Translations under genes and position numbers: made by a program
Source of the DNA: an uncultured Lachnospiraceae bacterium
GTDB lineage: Bacteria > Bacillota > Clostridia > Lachnospirales > Lachnospiraceae
Assembly: GCA_902463835.1 (NCBI GenBank)
Contig: CABQGZ010000105.1
Location: 1 to 9,011, forward strand
Reading direction: 5' to 3'
Length of the DNA stretch: 9,011 nt
In this document: positions 6,385 to 9,011 of the stretch, piece after piece
Numbering within the stretch: the stretch's first letter is position 1
Layout of the letters: the number at the start of each line of letters is the position of its first letter
The notes under the pieces: model-generated
Seen by the model: only the letters and a program-made list of their open reading frames with translations
Told to the model about the DNA's origin: nothing
Databases searched by the model: none

Positions 6385-6897
6385 TTACTGGCAAGCTTCT
6401 GTAATCTTTTCGTCTTCAACACAAAAGTATCCGAATTCTGCTCTCGTTACTTCCGCCAGCTTTTGCGGATTTACGCAAAGCGTTGTTCCGATACGGCCGC
6501 CGCTGATGTAGATCTCGGAGTATGCTTGTGCGGAGGCGTGGATGTAGGTGGGGAATTGCTTTTTCATGCCGAGGGGGCTGCAGCCGCCGCGGACGTAGCC
6601 AGTGATATTGGTCAGGTCTTTGACGTGGATCATCTCTACGGATTTTTCACCCAGGAGCTTTGACGCATTTTTCAGGTGGACTTCGCAGGCGATGGGCAGC
6701 ACCAGCACGTAGTAGCCGCCGCTTTTTCCCTGGAGCACCAGAGTCTTGAAGGTCTGTTCCACCGGGCTTCCTGTCTGCTCTGCCATATGGAGGCCGTCGA
6801 TGAACTCGTCACATTCGTATTGGATGACCTGATATGGTACTTTGTATTTATCTAAGATGCGCATTGCATTCGTCTTAATCTCTTTTTGTTTTGCCAT
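6385..6897 (-). CDS. ybaK: YbaK-type Cys-tRNA(Pro) deacylase
   Basis: Proteins of this family are free-standing editing enzymes that remove cysteine mischarged onto tRNA(Pro) by prolyl-tRNA synthetase. The 170-residue sequence has the family marks: the lysine in FKTLVL (K51), VLPIACEVHLK at 66-76, GGCSPLGMKK at 104-113 and SGGRIGTTL at 132-140, all around the substrate pocket. It runs some 10 residues longer at the C-terminus than the shorter members I know. The start at 6897 has AAAGGA seven bases upstream. It follows the response regulator gene by only 15 bases, so it is probably co-transcribed with the two-component system although no functional link is obvious. The stop codon is followed four bases later by the long hairpin. 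The annotation as the YbaK/EbsC subfamily is confident; exact tRNA specificity is by family inference. Confidence 0.93.
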   Translation of the reverse strand: MAKQKEIKTNAMRILDKYKVPYQVIQYECDEFIDGLHMAEQTGSPVEQTFKTLVLQGKSGGYYVLVLPIACEVHLKNASKLLGEKSVEMIHVKDLTNITGYVRGGCSPLGMKKQFPTYIHASAQAYSEIYISGGRIGTTLCVNPQKLAEVTRAEFGYFCVEDEKITEACQ

Positions 6898-6912
6898 TTT
6901 TTGTTCCTTTCC

Positions 6913-7665
6913 TTACTTCTCCCGGTCAATCACACTTTTTACAAAGGGAATGCCGAGGGCTTCCAGCTCTTCCTTCAGCTTTGCGTATTTACCGCGGCTC
7001 ACGGGCACTGTCATCCCGCTGTCAAGCACTGCCTCGTAGGTCTGTCCGAAGGAGCTGGCGCCGACTTTTTGTATCCCGTGTATGGGGATCAGAAAGGATT
7101 GGTGACAACGGAACAGACCATAGTCGGAAAAGATCCGCTCCAGCTCGTCCATGGTGGCGGACACCTGGTATACGCTGCCGTCCTTCAGACGGATCCAGAC
7201 TTTTCTCCGCTCCTTATAGATCTGGTGAATGTCTCTTGGGTCTATCATCATGTAATCTTTTCCGGCCCGAACAGCCACCCTGCCGGCATTTTCCATAGTT
7301 TTCTTCTGGTTCAGGCGCGCAAAGGTTCTGCCCAGCCGCGCCACATCCACCGGCTTTGTGAGGAAGTCCACCGGCTCGTAGTCGTAGCTCTCCGCTGCAA
7401 AGTCGGCATAGCCTGTCAGAAACACATAGGGCAGTCCCTTGTGCTGTTCCTCCATATAGGCCGCCAGCGCGAAACCGCTGGTTTCCGGCATATCGATATC
7501 CAGAAACACCAGGGAGAGCGTTCTTGTCTCCATCAGCTTCCTGGCATAGGCAGGGTCCTTTGTATATAAAATCTGTTTCCTGGACAGATAGTGGGTAAGC
7601 GCCGCGATGGAATCCTCCGCCGCAACCGGCTGATCGTCTACCACCAAAACGAATCCTTCTACCAT
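6913..7665 (-). CDS. LytTR-family response regulator
   Basis: This cytoplasmic transcription factor should be phosphorylated by the overlapping upstream kinase and then bind DNA. Residues 1-120 are a receiver domain: acidic pair D10-D11, phospho-acceptor D56 in LVFLDIDMP, switch threonine in LTGYADF (T84) and conserved lysine in LTKPVD (K104). Residues about 128-235 are a LytTR DNA-binding domain, shown by IHQIYKERRKVWIRLKDG at 146-163, LFRCHQSFLIP at 184-194 and VPVSRGKYAKLKE at 220-232. The length, 250 residues, is typical of AgrA/LytR-type regulators. The start at 7665 is set by an excellent AAAGGAGG site seven bases upstream, lying inside the 3' end of the kinase gene. The two genes overlap by seven bases (ATGGTAG), so they are translationally coupled. 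Its targets are unknown; autoregulation of the operon is possible. Confidence 0.96.
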   Translation of the reverse strand: MVEGFVLVVDDQPVAAEDSIAALTHYLSRKQILYTKDPAYARKLMETRTLSLVFLDIDMPETSGFALAAYMEEQHKGLPYVFLTGYADFAAESYDYEPVDFLTKPVDVARLGRTFARLNQKKTMENAGRVAVRAGKDYMMIDPRDIHQIYKERRKVWIRLKDGSVYQVSATMDELERIFSDYGLFRCHQSFLIPIHGIQKVGASSFGQTYEAVLDSGMTVPVSRGKYAKLKEELEALGIPFVKSVIDREK

Positions 7666-8936
7666 TCCTTGTCCTCCTTTACCAGCCGCAGCGGAATTTT
7701 GGCTACAAAATATATGATATCCTGCTCCACTCTGGAGTATACCACACCGCCGTACCGGGCCGCAAGAGCCTGAATTGACGCGATTCCGATTCCCTCATGT
7801 CCCGCTTTCCGGGATTTTCCCACCTGATATCCGTTCATGGGCTGTGTGGATGCGGCCCGGTTGGACACGCTGATAAGGCAGAATTCTCCTCGTTTGATCA
7901 CCGTAAGATGGATCCCATAGGATCTGTCTGACAACCGTTCTGTCTCATCCAGGGCATTCTGCAGAAGATTGCCCAATATCTTATTTGTCTCATAGACATT
8001 TGTAGCGATCCGGGACAGGTCGTTTTCAATATGGATCTCCATAGGAATCCCGCTCTGGGCAGCCCTGGACTGAAAGGACAGAATCAGCGCGCTGATAGCC
8101 GCATCGCTTACGGGCAGCAGCTGGTTCATGGCAATGGTATCCTTCATCAGCTCCTCCAGATATGTTTCACAGGCTGCATAATCCTTGCGAAGCAGAAGGC
8201 CATGCATAGTCTGCACATGGAAGTTATAGTCATGGCGCTGGGAGCGGATGACACTCATGTAGGTCTGCATGTCATCGCGATACTGCTTCTCCGTCAGAAC
8301 ATTCTGACGTTCTTTCCGGTTGGAGATCAAAATATTAAAAAGGCCAAGGCCGCCGAAAAAGCCAAACCACTCCAAAAGCATTACCGAAAAGCTGGCGGTT
8401 CCTGCTATCGATACCCCAGCGCAGCTTACGCCGTATACTATCAGAGAACAGCAAAAGCCAGCCAACGGCCGCCCCAGGCCGCCATCGGCTGACTCTTCCT
8501 CCCCAAAACACGCCTGCCAGTCCGCGCCCGGGAAAGACGGGGACATCACAAAGCAGATAAAACCCGATGCAAACAGAAACAGCGCAAGCAGCACCAGGCG
8601 GAAAAACAAGGAGATCACCTCCGCCGAAAGGATCACAGCACCAGTCAGCTGAACCATACCAAAGCCGGCGCAGGCGATGGAGACCGCTGCCACCGCATCC
8701 GTGGGGGAGCCGCCTGGCTGCACCAGAACCACCGACAGATAGACAGCCAAAAAGAGCAGACACGCAAGGGTACTGCCGGCCATATCCATATGCAGACAGA
8801 AGGCCAGACCCGCAAGGATTCCCGCCACAGCTGACACCGCGCTGCTGCGCCGAAGGCCGACGCCTTGCCAGCGGAGGGCAAGCATGCAGGAGAGGGCAGC
8901 TCCAATCCCAAGAAGACTGTAGCGAATGATCTGCAT
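7659..8936 (-). CDS. AgrC-like membrane sensor histidine kinase (GHKL type)
   Basis: The first 205 or so of 425 residues form six to seven hydrophobic segments with very short loops, the sensor domain of the AgrC/ComD kind, which in studied relatives detects peptides; the signal here is unknown. A helical dimerisation part follows with the phospho-acceptor histidine H235 in SQRHDYNFH. The GHKL ATPase domain shows an N box LGNLLQNALDE at 321-331 and a G box HEGIGIASIQAL at 380-391. The protein is complete. No agrB/agrD-like peptide and maturation genes occur in the window, so if a peptide is the signal it is encoded elsewhere or comes from another organism. The start at 8936 has AGGGGGAG about six bases upstream. 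It is the first gene of a probable kinase-regulator-ybaK operon. An alternative role is cell-envelope or stress sensing of the LytS type. Confidence 0.95.
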   Translation of the reverse strand: MQIIRYSLLGIGAALSCMLALRWQGVGLRRSSAVSAVAGILAGLAFCLHMDMAGSTLACLLFLAVYLSVVLVQPGGSPTDAVAAVSIACAGFGMVQLTGAVILSAEVISLFFRLVLLALFLFASGFICFVMSPSFPGADWQACFGEEESADGGLGRPLAGFCCSLIVYGVSCAGVSIAGTASFSVMLLEWFGFFGGLGLFNILISNRKERQNVLTEKQYRDDMQTYMSVIRSQRHDYNFHVQTMHGLLLRKDYAACETYLEELMKDTIAMNQLLPVSDAAISALILSFQSRAAQSGIPMEIHIENDLSRIATNVYETNKILGNLLQNALDETERLSDRSYGIHLTVIKRGEFCLISVSNRAASTQPMNGYQVGKSRKAGHEGIGIASIQALAARYGGVVYSRVEQDIIYFVAKIPLRLVKEDKEW

Positions 8937-8978
8937 ATGACTCTCCCCCTTTCTGCATGAACTTTCTATACACGCGCA

Positions 8979-9007
8979 ACAATACGAAGCTTTTGTTCTT
9001 ACAACAA
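8979..9007 (-). promoter_or_regulatory. Possible promoter/operator of the two-component operon
   Basis: The minus strand shows TTGTTG (9007-9002), a 17-base spacer and TATTGT (8984-8979). The boxes match consensus at 3 and 4 of 6 positions, so the promoter call is weak. Three alternating copies of a pentamer, AACAA at 8978-8982, TTGTT at 8993-8997 and AACAA at 9003-9007 on the plus strand, overlay both boxes and could form a regulator site. I do not see a clear LytTR-type direct repeat. The window edge cuts off further upstream sequence. Confidence 0.3.
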
Positions 9008-9011
9008 ATTA

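Noticed and set aside
8335..8982. Second minus-strand frame overlapping the 5' half of the kinase gene
   Set aside because: It is an out-of-frame translation with Cys/Trp/Gly excess and no motif; the kinase frame has membrane segments, H, N and G boxes and a clear start.

Overview
The window looks like a chromosomal segment from an anaerobic, low-to-mid GC Firmicute, most likely a Lachnospiraceae-type clostridium. This is an inference from gene content and style: a DegV family protein, an AgrC-like GHKL sensor kinase with a LytTR regulator, a clostridial-type TrkA/TrkH pair, strong AGGAGG-like ribosome binding sites and tight gene spacing. Every gene I can support lies on the minus strand, so the window reads right to left in transcription order.

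From the right edge: (1) a two-component system, a membrane sensor kinase (8936-7659) overlapping a LytTR response regulator (7665-6913), followed 15 bases later by a YbaK-type Cys-tRNA(Pro) deacylase (6897-6385). (2) A 259-base non-coding gap almost filled by a 151-base near-palindrome (6230-6380), which would fold as one long hairpin capped by a GGAA (GNRA-type) loop in minus-strand RNA. It starts 4 bases after the ybaK stop codon. (3) A probable extended -10 promoter, then a DegV family fatty-acid-binding protein (6125-5232) and, 17 bases on, a 355-residue protein resembling tocopherol cyclase/lipocalin-like beta-barrels (5214-4147). (4) After a 118-base gap without a clear terminator, the potassium uptake pair trkA (4028-2673) and trkH (2666-1227), translationally coupled, followed by a 76-residue protein of unknown function (1133-903) that may have its own promoter. 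(5) At the left edge, a visibly A+T-rich two-gene module: an 85-residue small protein (789-532) overlapping a zeta-toxin-like P-loop kinase (542 to beyond the left edge), with a good sigma-A type promoter.

Functionally, the window joins signal transduction and tRNA quality control, lipid handling (DegV plus a putative hydrophobic-ligand barrel), K+ homeostasis and a probable toxin-antitoxin module. The points most worth a second look are the long hairpin, the DegV/barrel-protein pair, and the base-composition break with an unrecognised antitoxin-position protein at the left edge. I see no rRNA, tRNA, CRISPR array, insertion sequence or complete prophage gene.
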